The position numbers and the translations under genes are program-made. From Rhodobacteraceae bacterium DSL-40 (GTDB lineage: Bacteria; Pseudomonadota; Alphaproteobacteria; Rhodobacterales; Rhodobacteraceae), in contig QKPN01000001.1 in the NCBI GenBank assembly GCA_003258405.1, positions 310,001-374,000 of the forward strand: a stretch of 64,000 bases of DNA, given 5' to 3'. The first letter of the stretch is position 1. Each line of letters opens with the position of its first letter. Under the pieces are notes generated by a model. It was not told where the DNA came from. It saw only the letters and a program-made list of their open reading frames with translations, and did no database searches. Below, piece by piece: positions 37,415-46,534 of this stretch.

Positions 37415-38173
37415 ATGGCCGGGCCGCGCGTTGCGCTCTTCGTCACCTGTCTGGTGGATCTGCTCCGCCCGTCGGTGGGGTTCGCGAGCGTGAAGCTGCT
37501 CGCGGAGGCCGGATGCGACGTCGATGTGCCGGAGGCCCAGACCTGCTGCGGCCAGCCGAACTGGAACGCCGGCGACCGGGCCGGGGCGGCCGAGATGGCG
37601 CGCCGCGTCATCGAGACCTTCGAGCCCTACGATCATGTCGTGCTGCCCTCGGGCTCCTGTGCCGCAACGATCGTCAAGGACTACCCGGCGATGTTCGCCC
37701 CCGAAGACCCCTGGCGGGCGCGGGCCGAGGCGCTCGCCGAGCGCACCCACGAGATCACGAGCTTCCTCGCCGATGTCATGGGCGTCGCCCCCGCGCGCCG
37801 CGCGCTCAGGGCGAGCGTCACCTATCACGACAGCTGCTCGGGCCTGCGCAGCCTCGGCATCGCCGAACAGCCGCGCCGCCTGCTCGCCGCCATCGGCGGG
37901 CTCGAGCTGCGCGAGATGCAGGACGCGGATGTCTGCTGCGGCTTCGGCGGCACGTTCTGCGTGAAATACCCGGAGGTTTCCGGCGCGATGGCGGCGGACA
38001 AGACGGAATGCATCGCCGCGACCGGTGCCGATCTGGTGCTCGCGGGCGATCTCGGCTGCCTGATGAACATGGCCGGCAAGGCCCGGCGCGAGGGGCGTGC
38101 CTTCAAGGCCCGCCATGTGGTCGAGGTGCTCGCCGGCACCACCCACGTCCCGCCGATCGGGGACAGCAAATGA
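37415..38173 (+). CDS. lutA: LutA-type (Fe-S)-binding protein, lactate utilisation
   Basis: 252 residues with two CCG Cys-rich domains: CCGQPNWNAGD near residue 45 and CCGFGGTFCVKYPEVS near residue 173, plus HDSCSGLRSLG. With LutB and LutC it forms the iron-sulfur L-lactate oxidising complex (LldEFG/YkgEFG). First gene of the operon. The stop overlaps the lutB start by four bases (ATGA). GGGAGGGG precedes the ATG. The 200-bp gap upstream toward rplY holds the promoter, but I see no clear operator. Confidence 0.92.
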   Translation: MAGPRVALFVTCLVDLLRPSVGFASVKLLAEAGCDVDVPEAQTCCGQPNWNAGDRAGAAEMARRVIETFEPYDHVVLPSGSCAATIVKDYPAMFAPEDPWRARAEALAERTHEITSFLADVMGVAPARRALRASVTYHDSCSGLRSLGIAEQPRRLLAAIGGLELREMQDADVCCGFGGTFCVKYPEVSGAMAADKTECIAATGADLVLAGDLGCLMNMAGKARREGRAFKARHVVEVLAGTTHVPPIGDSK

Positions 38174-39591
38174 GCGCCGGGGCGACCTCCGCCGAGTTCC
38201 GGGCCAATTCGCGCGCAGCCCTTGCCGACGCGAACCTCCAGGCAGCCCTTCGGGGCAGCCGCGGCGGCTTCGTGCAGAAGCGCGCGAAGGCCCGTGCCGC
38301 GCTGCCCGAATTCGATGCGCTGCGCGACGAGGCGACCGCGCTCAAGAACCACACGCTCGCCCATCTCGACCACTATCTCGAGGCCTTCGAGGCCCAGGTC
38401 GTGGCGAGCGGCGGCCAGGTCCACTGGGCCGAGACCGCCGCCGATGCCCGCGCCGCCGTGCTCGAGATCTGCGACCGGGTCGGGGCGCGGACGGTGACCA
38501 AGGGCAAGTCGATGATCTCCGAGGAATGCGGGATCAACGAGGCGCTCACCGCGGCCAACATCACCCCCGTCGAGACCGATCTCGGCGAATACATCATCCA
38601 GCTCCGCGGCGAGACCCCGTCGCACATCATCGCGCCCGCCGTGCATGTCACCGTGCCCGAGATCGAGACGGCGTTCCGCGCGGCCCATGCCGGGCTCGAC
38701 CCGGCCCGTGACCTCAGCCGGCCGGAGGCGATGCTGAAGGAGGCGCGCGCCGTGCTGCGCGAGGCCTATTTCGCGGCGGATGTCGGCATCACGGGCGCCA
38801 ACATGCTGGTGGCCGAGACCGGCCAGACGGTGATCGTCACCAACGAGGGCAACGGCGATCTCACCCAGTCGCTGCCGCGCGTCCATATCGTCATCGCCTC
38901 GATCGAGAAGGTGGTGCCGACGCTCGAGGATGCCGCGACCCTGCTGCGCGTGCTCGCCCGCTCCGCCACCGGGCAGGAGATGTCGGTCTACACCACCTTC
39001 TCCCGCGGCCCGCGCCGCGCCGAGGATCTCGACGGCCCCGACGAGTTTCACGTCATCCTCCTCGACAACGGCCGCTCGGCGCTGCTCGGCACCGAGTTCG
39101 AGGACATGCTCCGCTGCATCCGCTGCGGCGCCTGCATGAACCACTGCCCGGTCTACCAGGCCGTCGGCGGCCATGCCTACGGCTGGGTCTATCCCGGCCC
39201 GATCGGCGCGGTGCTCACGCCCGCGCTCACCGGCGTGGAGCAGGGCGGCGCGCTCGCCAATGCCTCGACCTTCTGCGGCCGCTGCGAGGCGGTCTGCCCG
39301 GTGCGGATCCCGCTGCCGCGGATGATGCGGAGCTGGCGCGAGAAGGAATTCGAGAAGCGGCTGACCCCGCGCGGCATGCGCCGCGGCCTCGGCCTCTGGC
39401 TCTGGCTCTCCCGGCGGCCGAAGGCCTGGCGCTTCGCCACCCGTACCGCCGCGCGCGTGCTCCACCGCATGGGCCGGGGCTCCGGCGCGCTGAAGCGGCT
39501 GCCCTTCGGCGCCGACTGGACCGCGACGCGGGATTTCCCCGCGCCCGAGGGCCGGACCTTCATGGAACAGTGGAAGGCGATGAAGCGATGA
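38170..39591 (+). CDS. lutB: LutB-type lactate utilisation iron-sulfur protein
   Basis: 473 residues. The N-terminal LUD domain (KSMISEECGINEAL, and GITGANMLVAETGQ) is followed by a ferredoxin-like domain with CIRCGACMNHCPVY and FCGRCEAVCPVRIPL, enough cysteines for two [4Fe-4S] clusters. Component of the L-lactate dehydrogenase iron-sulfur complex; electrons go to quinone. I start at ATG 38170, which overlaps the lutA stop; the in-frame sequence upstream belongs to another reading of lutA. Confidence 0.94.
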   Translation: MSAGATSAEFRANSRAALADANLQAALRGSRGGFVQKRAKARAALPEFDALRDEATALKNHTLAHLDHYLEAFEAQVVASGGQVHWAETAADARAAVLEICDRVGARTVTKGKSMISEECGINEALTAANITPVETDLGEYIIQLRGETPSHIIAPAVHVTVPEIETAFRAAHAGLDPARDLSRPEAMLKEARAVLREAYFAADVGITGANMLVAETGQTVIVTNEGNGDLTQSLPRVHIVIASIEKVVPTLEDAATLLRVLARSATGQEMSVYTTFSRGPRRAEDLDGPDEFHVILLDNGRSALLGTEFEDMLRCIRCGACMNHCPVYQAVGGHAYGWVYPGPIGAVLTPALTGVEQGGALANASTFCGRCEAVCPVRIPLPRMMRSWREKEFEKRLTPRGMRRGLGLWLWLSRRPKAWRFATRTAARVLHRMGRGSGALKRLPFGADWTATRDFPAPEGRTFMEQWKAMKR

Positions 39592-40244
39592 GCGGGCGCG
39601 AGACGATCCTCGCCCGGGTGCGGGCGGCAGCACGGCAGCGCACCGAGGACGATGCGGAGCGCGAGGACAGGGTGGCCGGCCGGATCATCCGCCACGAGCC
39701 CGGCCTCGTGCCGCGCCAGGGCGCCAGCAGTGGCCACGGCCGCCTCACCCAGTTCCTCAACAAGCTCGACCAGGCCTCCGCCAGCGTCGGCCGCATCTCC
39801 TCGCTCGCCGAATTGCCCCGCGTCATCGCCCGCGAGCTCCGCAAGCGCGGGCTGCCGGCCGAGGTGCGCATGGGCGCCGAGCCGATGTTCCGCAGCCTCG
39901 ACTGGTCGGTGCTCAAGGCATCGATCGGGCCGGGCCGCCCGGTCGAACCGGTAACGCTCAGCCGCGCCGAGTTCGGCATGGCCGAAACCGGCACGCTCGT
40001 GCTCTGCTCGGGGCTGGACAACCCGGTGACGCTCACCTTCCTCGGCGAGACGCATTTCGTCGTCCTGCGCCGCAGCGACATCATGGCGGGCTTCGAGGAC
40101 ATGTGGGCAGCCTTCCGGGCCCGCGGCCTCGATCCGCGCACCGTCAACATGGTGACGGGCCCCTCACGCTCGGCCGACATCGGCCAGCAGCTCCAGCTCG
40201 GCGCGCACGGGCCGATGGCGCTTCACGTCTTCCTGATCGACTGA
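39588..40244 (+). CDS. lutC: LutC-type LUD-domain lactate utilisation protein
   Basis: 218-residue LUD-domain protein, third subunit of the LutABC complex. The core SRAEFGMAETGTLVLCSG and MVTGPSRSADIGQQLQLGAHGP match LutC/YkgG. ATG 39588 overlaps the lutB stop (ATGA). Operon closes here. No lactate permease is adjacent. Confidence 0.92.
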   Translation: MSGRETILARVRAAARQRTEDDAEREDRVAGRIIRHEPGLVPRQGASSGHGRLTQFLNKLDQASASVGRISSLAELPRVIARELRKRGLPAEVRMGAEPMFRSLDWSVLKASIGPGRPVEPVTLSRAEFGMAETGTLVLCSGLDNPVTLTFLGETHFVVLRRSDIMAGFEDMWAAFRARGLDPRTVNMVTGPSRSADIGQQLQLGAHGPMALHVFLID

Positions 40245-40395
40245 CGACGACGGCCCGGCCGAGTCGTCCGCAAGGGCAGGGCGCAGGGCCCGCGCCCGGC
40301 GCAATCCGTGCCGACTCCCACGATCCGGGGCAGATTTGCTCGCCTCAGGCGGGAAAGAGCCGTCTTTTGGGTGTATATCCGCCGGTTCGAAAATT

Positions 40396-40418
40396 TTTCT
40401 GCTGCAGTGCAGCAAAAA
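40396..40418. promoter_or_regulatory. PhaR-type operator upstream of the phasin gene
   Basis: The core CTGC-AGT-GCAG (40402-40412) is exactly the CTGC-N3-GCAG form recognised by the PHB-responsive repressor PhaR of Paracoccus denitrificans. It sits in a longer near-perfect palindrome with T and A flanks (one mismatch). It lies 78 bases before the phasin ATG and just upstream of a TTGAAA (40423-40428) that could be a -35 element, so it would block or modulate this promoter. PhaR release when polyhydroxybutyrate accumulates is the known logic. Confidence 0.75.
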
Positions 40419-40489
40419 CCTGTTGAAATACGATCATTATGCCTCATGTAGGAGACAGACGGAACGAAGCAACGAACAGGAGACCCATC

Positions 40490-40972
40490 ATGGCTACCGA
40501 AAATCCGCTCAACGCCTTCTTCGCCAAGCTGCCCGAAGGCTTCCCGATCGACAAGGACGCGACCGCTGGCGCCTGGAAATCCTGGGCCAAGCTCAACGAG
40601 CGCCTCGCCGATCTCGCGATCGACACCATGAGCCGCACCAACGAGATCACCGCCAACAGCACGCAGGAAAGCCTTTCGCGCCTGCGCGATCTGGCGAAGG
40701 TCCAGGAAGAGCCGGCTGAATACAGCAACGTCCTCACGAACTACGTGCAGGGCCAGTTCACCCTGACCCGTGACACCGCCGAAGCGCTCGGCAAGGTGTT
40801 CGGCGACGCCCGCGACCAGGCCACCGAGCTGTTCTCGCAGGCTGGTGAGAAGGCCGAGGAAACCGCCGAAGCCAACACCAAGGCGGCTGCACGCAAGACC
40901 ACCGCAAAGGCCAAGCAGGCTACTGCGAAGGCGGAATCCGCCGCAGAAGAAGCCGTCGAGGCTTCTGCCTGA
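40490..40972 (+). CDS. phaP: Phasin family protein (PHB granule protein)
   Basis: 160 residues, mostly helical, coating polyhydroxyalkanoate granules. The N-terminal NPLNAFFAKLPEGFPIDKDATAG leads to an amphipathic helical body with AEALGKVFGDARDQATELF, and the C-terminal tail is Ala/Lys/Glu-rich (about residues 128-160), as in phasins. Start ATG 40490 is preceded by AGGAGA at seven bases. A PhaR-type operator lies upstream and a long hairpin terminator downstream; the gene is monocistronic. The symbol is inferred from the family and the operator. Confidence 0.85.
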   Translation: MATENPLNAFFAKLPEGFPIDKDATAGAWKSWAKLNERLADLAIDTMSRTNEITANSTQESLSRLRDLAKVQEEPAEYSNVLTNYVQGQFTLTRDTAEALGKVFGDARDQATELFSQAGEKAEETAEANTKAAARKTTAKAKQATAKAESAAEEAVEASA

Positions 40973-41077
40973 TCTCTGATCGGGCGCCTCGCCGCACGAG
41001 TGTTGTGTAACGAGTATTCGAGTTCAGGGGACGGCGGCCCGGTCAGCGCATCCTGCGCGTCCGGGCCCCCCCGCCAG

Positions 41078-41119
41078 AAGGCCCGCGGCCGGTTCGTCCG
41101 GCGGCGGGCCTTGCGTTTT
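41078..41119 (+). terminator. Long hairpin terminator after the phasin gene
   Basis: AAGGCCCGC and GCGGGCCTT (41078-41086, 41104-41112) pair, and inside them GCCGG-TTCGT-CCGGC extends the stem. GCG then TTTT follows. It also separates the convergent purB gene. Confidence 0.7.
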
Positions 41120-41181
41120 CCGGGGTGCGTGTCAGCGCGCCACGCCACCCTCCGGAGGCGCGTGGCGCGGAACGCCGCGCC

Positions 41182-42489
41182 TCAGCCTTCGCCGAAGACC
41201 CGCGCGAAGATCCGGTCGACGTTCTTGGTGTGATAGCCGAGATCGAAACAGGCCTCGATCTCCGCCTCGCTCATCACCGCGCGCACCTCCGCATCCGCCT
41301 TGAGCTCGCTCAGGAAATCCGCGCCCTGTTCCCAGACCTTCATCGCATTGCGCTGCACCAGCGCATAGGAATCCTCGCGGCTCACACCCTTCTGGGTGAG
41401 CGCCAGCAACACGCGCTGCGAGTGGATGAGCCCGCGGAACTTGTTCATGTTCCGCTCCATGTTCTCCGGATAGACCACGAGCTTGTCGATCACCCCGGTG
41501 AGGCGGGCGAGCGCGAAATCGAGCGTGATCGTCGCATCCGGCCCGATGCCGCGCTCGACGGAGCTGTGCGAGATGTCGCGCTCGTGCCAGAGGGCGACGT
41601 TCTCCATCGCCGGCACCACCGCCATGCGCACGAGCCGCGCGAGCCCGGTGAGGTTCTCGGTCAGCACCGGATTGCGCTTGTGCGGCATCGCCGAGGAGCC
41701 CTTCTGGCCCTTCGAGAAGAACTCCTCCGCCTCGAGCACTTCCGTACGCTGCATGTGGCGGATCTCGATCGCCACGTTCTCGATCGAGGAGGCGATGACG
41801 CCCAACGTTGCGAAGAACATCGCATGCCGGTCGCGCGGGATCACCTGGGTCGAGATCGGCTCGGGCCGGAGCCCCATCTGCGCGCAGACATGCTCCTCGA
41901 CCGCCGGGTCGATATTGGCAAACGTCCCGACCGCGCCCGAGATCGCCCCCGTCGCCACCTCGAACCGCGCCTTCTCCAGCCGGTTCCGGTTGCGCTCCAT
42001 CTCGGCATAGAAGCGGGCGAAGGTCAGCCCCATCGTCGTCGGCTCGGCATGAATGCCGTGGCTGCGGCCGATGCGGACGGTCTCCTTGTGCTCGTAGGCC
42101 CGCCGCTTCAGCGCCGCGAGCAGCGCGTCCATGTCGGTCAGCAGGATGTCGGCCGCGCGCACGAGCTGCACGTTGAGCGTGGTGTCGAGCACGTCCGAGG
42201 AGGTCATGCCCTGATGGACGAAGCGCGCCTCGGTCGAGCCGATGTGCTCGGCCAGATGGGTGAGGAAGGCGATCACGTCATGCTTGGTCACCGCCTCGAT
42301 CTCGTCGATCCGCGCCACGTCGAACTCGACGTCCTTCGCCTTCCAGACCGCCTCGGCCGAGGCCTTGGGGATCACGCCGAGGTTGGCCTGCGCGTCGCAG
42401 GCATGGGCCTCGATCTCGTACCAGATCCGGAACTTGGTCTCGGGCGACCAGATCTTGACCATGTCTGGGCGGGAATAGCGCGGGATCAT
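41182..42489 (-). CDS. purB: Adenylosuccinate lyase
   Basis: Two steps in purine synthesis: SAICAR to AICAR and adenylosuccinate to AMP. 435 residues. The fumarase/aspartase-superfamily signature KGSSAMPHKRNPV carries the catalytic Ser loop; RIGRSHGIHAEPTTMG holds a catalytic His region. The start at ATG 42489 (MIPRYSRPDM) matches homologues; an earlier in-frame start at 42612 would add 41 unconserved residues. Divergent from the DUF6314 gene. Confidence 0.96.
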   Translation of the reverse strand: MIPRYSRPDMVKIWSPETKFRIWYEIEAHACDAQANLGVIPKASAEAVWKAKDVEFDVARIDEIEAVTKHDVIAFLTHLAEHIGSTEARFVHQGMTSSDVLDTTLNVQLVRAADILLTDMDALLAALKRRAYEHKETVRIGRSHGIHAEPTTMGLTFARFYAEMERNRNRLEKARFEVATGAISGAVGTFANIDPAVEEHVCAQMGLRPEPISTQVIPRDRHAMFFATLGVIASSIENVAIEIRHMQRTEVLEAEEFFSKGQKGSSAMPHKRNPVLTENLTGLARLVRMAVVPAMENVALWHERDISHSSVERGIGPDATITLDFALARLTGVIDKLVVYPENMERNMNKFRGLIHSQRVLLALTQKGVSREDSYALVQRNAMKVWEQGADFLSELKADAEVRAVMSEAEIEACFDLGYHTKNVDRIFARVFGEG

Positions 42490-42596
42490 GCGGTGAGCCT
42501 TTCGCGGAAGAACGTCGTTTCGAATGGGCCGCTCGTGTTGAGGCGGTGCGCGGGTCTGATAGACTGCGCGTCCGGGCGGCACAAGCGAGGGGAGCG

Positions 42597-43016
42597 ATGG
42601 AACTCGCGGCATTCGAGGGAGACTGGCGGATCAGCCGCCGCATCGAGGACCGCCGCAACGGTCTCTCGGGCCGCTTCGAGGGCAGGGCCTGCTTCACGCC
42701 CGAGGCGGGCGGCGGGCTCCGCTACGAGGAAACCGGCACCCTCCGGCTCGGCGCGGGCCCTCCGATGGCCGCCGCGCGCCGCTACCTCTGGCGCGAAACC
42801 CTCGGCATGATCGAGGTCTGGTTCGACGACGGCCGCTTCTTCCACGCCTTCGACCCGGCCCGCCCCGATCCCGCCGCCCATCACGACTGCCCGCCCGACA
42901 GCTACGACGTGCGCTACGATTTCGCCGCCGCCCCCCGCGCCTGGGCCAGCCGCTGGCAGGTCGCCGGCCCCCGCAAGGCCCATCTCATCGAGAGCCACTA
43001 CACGCGAAGCGAGTGA
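42597..43016 (+). CDS. DUF6314 family protein
   Basis: 139 residues. ELAAFEGDWRISRRIEDRRNG at the N-terminus and HHDCPPDSYDVRYDF near residue 95 match a small uncharacterised alphaproteobacterial family, DUF6314. It is probably a lipocalin-like beta barrel: length, FEGDW start and repeated short strands suggest it. GAGGGGAG precedes the ATG. No function is assigned, and nothing in the neighbourhood suggests one. Confidence 0.7.
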   Translation: MELAAFEGDWRISRRIEDRRNGLSGRFEGRACFTPEAGGGLRYEETGTLRLGAGPPMAAARRYLWRETLGMIEVWFDDGRFFHAFDPARPDPAAHHDCPPDSYDVRYDFAAAPRAWASRWQVAGPRKAHLIESHYTRSE

Positions 43017-43269
43017 AGATCGGCATTTCCCCCTGCCAACGCTTTGCGCAGCGCCCGAAATCCTGCCCGTCAGGCAGGCATTCCGCCGCAGGAAATGAAA
43101 CTCCGGCGCGAAAATCGCCATTTTCCCTTTGCAATCGCCACCCGGCCGCGATGCTGAGAGACGTGTCACCGCAGGGTGCCGCCCGCGCGCCGGTCGTGCC
43201 GGTGACAGCCGTCCCATGCCAGACCGCTCCCGACCGGAACCCCTGCTTTCAGGACAAGAAGGAGATTTC

Positions 43270-44709
43270 ATGAGCACGGAGAACGCGAATGTCCTCCAAG
43301 GCGAAGCGCCCGGCCGGCGCTTCGTGATGCCCGACATCTATGTCATTCTTTTCGTCTTCACCGGCATCGCCGCGCTGCTGACCCATGTGGTCCCGGCGGG
43401 CCTCTTCGACAGGGTCGAGCTGCCCAACGGTCGCGTCGCAATCAACCCCGACTCGTTCCGCTTCATCGAGAGCACCCCGGTCGGCATCGTCGATTTCATG
43501 ACCGCCATCCCCATGGGCCTCGCCGATGCGAGCCTCGTCGTCTTCTTCACCTTCATCATCGGCGGCATGTTCATGGTGATCCACAAGACCGGGGTGATCG
43601 AGGTCGCGGTGGACAAGCTCACCCGCCGCTTCGCCGAGCGCAGCATCCTCATCATCCCCGTGCTCATGGTCACCTTCTCCGTCATCGCGACCCTCATCGG
43701 CACCCAGGAGCTGGCGCTCGTCTACGTCCCGGTGATCCTGCCGCTGATGATCGCGCTCGGCTTCGACTCGGTGACCGCCGCCGCGGTGGCGCTGCTCGCC
43801 ACCACCGCGGGCTTCACCTCGGGCGTGCTCAATCCGATCAACACCGGCCTCGGCCAGACCATCGCCCAGATCCCGGTGTTTTCCGGCATCGGCCTGCGCG
43901 CGCTCCTCTTCATCTGCCTGACCGGGGCCGCGGTGCTCTACGTGGTGCGCTACGCCGCCCGCGTGCGCGCCACGCCCGATGCAAGCCTCGTCGCCGACAC
44001 GCCCGCCGAAGCGGAGAAGCGCAAGCTCTACCGCCACGCGGCGGACGAAGGCGCGCTCGCCTTCACCGCCCGGCAGAAGCTCGCCGGGCTCACCATCCTC
44101 GGCTTCTTCGTCATCCTGGTCTGGGGCGTGCTCGACCAGAAATGGTTCATGATGGAAATGTCCGGGCTCTTCATCGTCATGGGCATCACCGTCGGCCTCG
44201 TCGCGGGCCTCACCACGCAGCAGATCTGCAACGGCTTCAACGAAGGCTTCCGCGACGTGCTCGTCGGCGCGATGATCGTCGGCGTCGCGCGCGCCGTCGC
44301 GGTGATGCTGGAGCAGGGGCAGGTGATGGACACCCTCGTCCACGGCCTCGGCGAGCTCGTCGGCGGCTTTCCCCCGCATGTCTCCGCGGTGGGCATGTTC
44401 ATCGCCCAGCTCGGCTTCAACTTCGTGATCCCCTCGGGCAGCGGCCAGGCGCTGGTGACCATGCCGATCATGGCGCCGCTCTCCGATCTGATCGGCGTCA
44501 CGCGCCAGAGCGCGGTGCTCGCCTATCAGCTCGGCGACGGGCTCAGCAACATCTTCTACCCGACCTCCGGCTACTTCATGGCAACCCTCGCGCTCGCAGG
44601 CGTCACCTGGGACAGATGGGTGCGGTTCTTCCTGCCGCTCTTCATCCTCTGGTGCTCGATCGCCCTCGGCTTCCTGATCTACGCGCAGGCGACCCAGTGG
44701 ACGGGCTGA
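43270..44709 (+). CDS. YfcC family basic amino acid/C4-dicarboxylate-type permease
   Basis: 479 residues with about 12 membrane helices. The sequence belongs to the YfcC / DcuC-like superfamily: N-terminal PDIYVILFVFTGIAALLTHVVPAG, HKTGVIEVAV, and the conserved C-terminal NFVIPSGSGQALVTMPIMAPLSDLIGVTRQ. Substrate unknown: some relatives are annotated for arginine/ornithine, others for carboxylates. AAGGAGAT precedes the ATG at good spacing. No partner genes are adjacent. The 253-bp gap upstream holds no recognisable operator beyond a short CCTGCC/GGCAGG repeat. Confidence 0.85.
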   Translation: MSTENANVLQGEAPGRRFVMPDIYVILFVFTGIAALLTHVVPAGLFDRVELPNGRVAINPDSFRFIESTPVGIVDFMTAIPMGLADASLVVFFTFIIGGMFMVIHKTGVIEVAVDKLTRRFAERSILIIPVLMVTFSVIATLIGTQELALVYVPVILPLMIALGFDSVTAAAVALLATTAGFTSGVLNPINTGLGQTIAQIPVFSGIGLRALLFICLTGAAVLYVVRYAARVRATPDASLVADTPAEAEKRKLYRHAADEGALAFTARQKLAGLTILGFFVILVWGVLDQKWFMMEMSGLFIVMGITVGLVAGLTTQQICNGFNEGFRDVLVGAMIVGVARAVAVMLEQGQVMDTLVHGLGELVGGFPPHVSAVGMFIAQLGFNFVIPSGSGQALVTMPIMAPLSDLIGVTRQSAVLAYQLGDGLSNIFYPTSGYFMATLALAGVTWDRWVRFFLPLFILWCSIALGFLIYAQATQWTG

Positions 44710-44832
44710 CCGCCCCCTTCCGGCCCGCGCCCTGACCGGGGGCGGGCCACAGGCCGCGGCGGCGGTATTCAACCGGGCCCGATTGCTCTATCCTCGCGGC
44801 ACCGCTCCCGAGCTGCCCCGTGGACACCCGCC

Positions 44833-45276
44833 ATGCCGAGCACCATCCGCCTGCACCGCGTCTTCGCCGCCAAGCCCGACAAGCTCTATCGCGCCTTTCT
44901 CGAGCCCGATGCCATCGCGAGCTGGCTGCCGCCCTTCGGCTTCACCTGCACCGTGCACGCGCTCGACGCCCGCGAGGGCGGCACGCACCGCATGTCCTTC
45001 CGCAACTTCACCACCGGCCGCAGCCATGCCTTCGGCGGCACCTACCACCGGCTCGTTCCGGACCAGGAGATCGCCTACAGCGAGAGCTTCGAGGATCCCG
45101 GCCTGCCGGGGGAGATGACGATCACGGTCCGCTTCCGGCCCGTCGCGATCGGCACCGAAATGACCCTGGAGCAGCAGGGCGTCCCCGACGTGATCCCGCC
45201 CGAGGCCTGCTACTACGGCTGGCAGGAATCCCTCCGCAAGCTCGCAAAGCTCGTCGAACCCCACATCCCCGAATAG
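44833..45276 (+). CDS. SRPBCC family protein (AHSA1-like)
   Basis: 147 residues, START/Bet-v1-like fold with a hydrophobic ligand cavity. STIRLHRVFAAKPDKLYRAFLEPDAIASWLPP is the AHSA1-type opening, and the C-terminus ACYYGWQESLRKLAKLVEP is the typical last helix. Members bind or sense small hydrophobic molecules or act as cochaperone-like proteins; the ligand here is unknown. No clear ribosome binding site is visible. Convergent with hpt. Confidence 0.82.
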   Translation: MPSTIRLHRVFAAKPDKLYRAFLEPDAIASWLPPFGFTCTVHALDAREGGTHRMSFRNFTTGRSHAFGGTYHRLVPDQEIAYSESFEDPGLPGEMTITVRFRPVAIGTEMTLEQQGVPDVIPPEACYYGWQESLRKLAKLVEPHIPE

Positions 45277-45364
45277 CGGGGCGCGGGGCGCGCGCGAAAT
45301 CCCCGCCATTCATGATTTGTTAACGACAAAATCCAACGAATTCAAAGGCGTTTTCGGATTTTCA

Positions 45365-45408
45365 CGGTGAAACGCCGCGTTTCACCGCCCGCAAGGCCCC
45401 GGCCTTGC
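45365..45408. terminator. Paired hairpins between the SRPBCC gene and hpt
   Basis: CGGTGAAAC-(5)-GTTTCACCG (45365-45387, perfect 9-bp arms) and GCAAGGCC-CC-GGCCTTGC (45391-45408, perfect 8-bp arms) lie side by side between convergent genes. Neither is followed by a clear T-run, so factor-dependent or bidirectional termination is possible. Confidence 0.5.
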
Positions 45409-45414
45409 ACCCCC

Positions 45415-45951
45415 TCAGAGGAAGCGCACGGCGCCGATATGGGGCAGGTTGCGGTTCATCTGGGCATAGTCGATGCCGTAGCCGACGACGAACTTGTCGG
45501 GGATCTCGAAGCCCGTCCAGGTCGCCTTGATGTCCACCTCCCGCCGCGAGGGCTTGTCGAGCAGCGCGCAGACCTCGAGCCGCGCCGGCCGCCGGGTCCT
45601 GAGGATCGCGAGCACATGGCTGAGGGTGAAGCCGGTATCGACGATATCCTCGACGACCAGCACGTCGCGCCCCTCGATCTCGCCGCGCAGGTCCTTCAGG
45701 ATCCGCACCTCCCGGCTCGATTCCGTGGCGTTGCCATAGGAGGAGGCCTCGAGAAAATCGACCTCCACCGGCAGGCCGATCTCGCGCACCAGGTCGGCGA
45801 TGAAGATGAACGAGCCGCGCAGCAGCCCCACGACCACGAGCTTGTCGGTGCCGCGATAGAAGTCGGTGATCTCGCGTGCGAGTTCCTCGACCCTGGCCGC
45901 GATCTGCTTTGCCGAAATCATCTCGTCGATCACGTAGCGCCGTTCGCTCAT
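45415..45951 (-). CDS. hpt: Hypoxanthine phosphoribosyltransferase
   Basis: Purine salvage: hypoxanthine or guanine plus PRPP gives IMP or GMP. 178 residues. [19 protein letters not shown] binds pyrophosphate, and [14 protein letters not shown] is the PRPP-binding signature with the two acidic residues. Divergent from the COQ10-like gene. Confidence 0.96.
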   Translation of the reverse strand: MSERRYVIDEMISAKQIAARVEELAREITDFYRGTDKLVVVGLLRGSFIFIADLVREIGLPVEVDFLEASSYGNATESSREVRILKDLRGEIEGRDVLVVEDIVDTGFTLSHVLAILRTRRPARLEVCALLDKPSRREVDIKATWTGFEIPDKFVVGYGIDYAQMNRNLPHIGAVRFL

Positions 45952-46066
45952 GCGTTTTTCCCTCGCTGTCCCGGGCCCCCGCCCGGGATTTTGCCTTGTG
46001 CTTGCGGGGAAGCTATGGTCTTACCCGCCTCCAACCACTTTCCCTTCCGGTCCCGATCAGTCAACC

Positions 46067-46534
46067 ATGCCGACGCATACCGAGAAACGGAGAATGCCCT
46101 ACAGCGCCGACGAGATGTATGCGCTGATTGCCGATGTGGGGCGCTATCCGGAATTCCTGCCCTGGTGTGCCGCCGCCCGTGTCCGCACGCGGCGGCCGTT
46201 TCCCGATGGCTCGGGCGAGGTGATGGACGCCGATCTGGTGATCTCCTTCAAGCTCTTCCGCGAGCGCTTCGGCTCCCGCGTGACGCTCCGGCCCGAGGCC
46301 CGCACGATCGATGTCGAATATCTCGACGGGCCGTTCAAGTATCTCAACAACCACTGGAGCTTCATCCCGAGGGGCGAGAAGAGCTGCGAGGTCGATTTCT
46401 TCGTCGATTTCGAATTCCGCTCGGCATTGCTCCAGAAGGTGATCGGCGTCGTCTTCAACGAGGCGATGCAGCGGATCGTGCGCGCCTTCGAGCGCCGGGC
46501 CGAGGACCTCTACGGCGCCCGCCCGAGCGCCTGA
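46067..46534 (+). CDS. Coenzyme Q-binding protein COQ10-like / RatA-family START protein
   Basis: 155 residues, START fold. MPYSADEMYALIADVGRYPEFLPWC is the family signature, followed by FKLFRERFGSRVTL and the C-terminal AMQRIVRAFERRA helix. COQ10 proteins bind ubiquinone; E. coli RatA of the same family was reported to act on ribosome assembly, but in alphaproteobacteria the quinone role is more likely. The start at ATG 46067 was chosen over 45950 because the extra residues are not conserved. Its last 25 bases overlap the convergent cinA-like gene. Confidence 0.9.
   Translation: MPTHTEKRRMPYSADEMYALIADVGRYPEFLPWCAAARVRTRRPFPDGSGEVMDADLVISFKLFRERFGSRVTLRPEARTIDVEYLDGPFKYLNNHWSFIPRGEKSCEVDFFVDFEFRSALLQKVIGVVFNEAMQRIVRAFERRAEDLYGARPSA

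Noticed and set aside
40245-40330. Possible terminator after lutC (GACGAC/GTCGTC and GGGCGC/GCGCCC repeats)
   Set aside because: Stems are six pairs or fewer with no T-run, so I do not list them as features.
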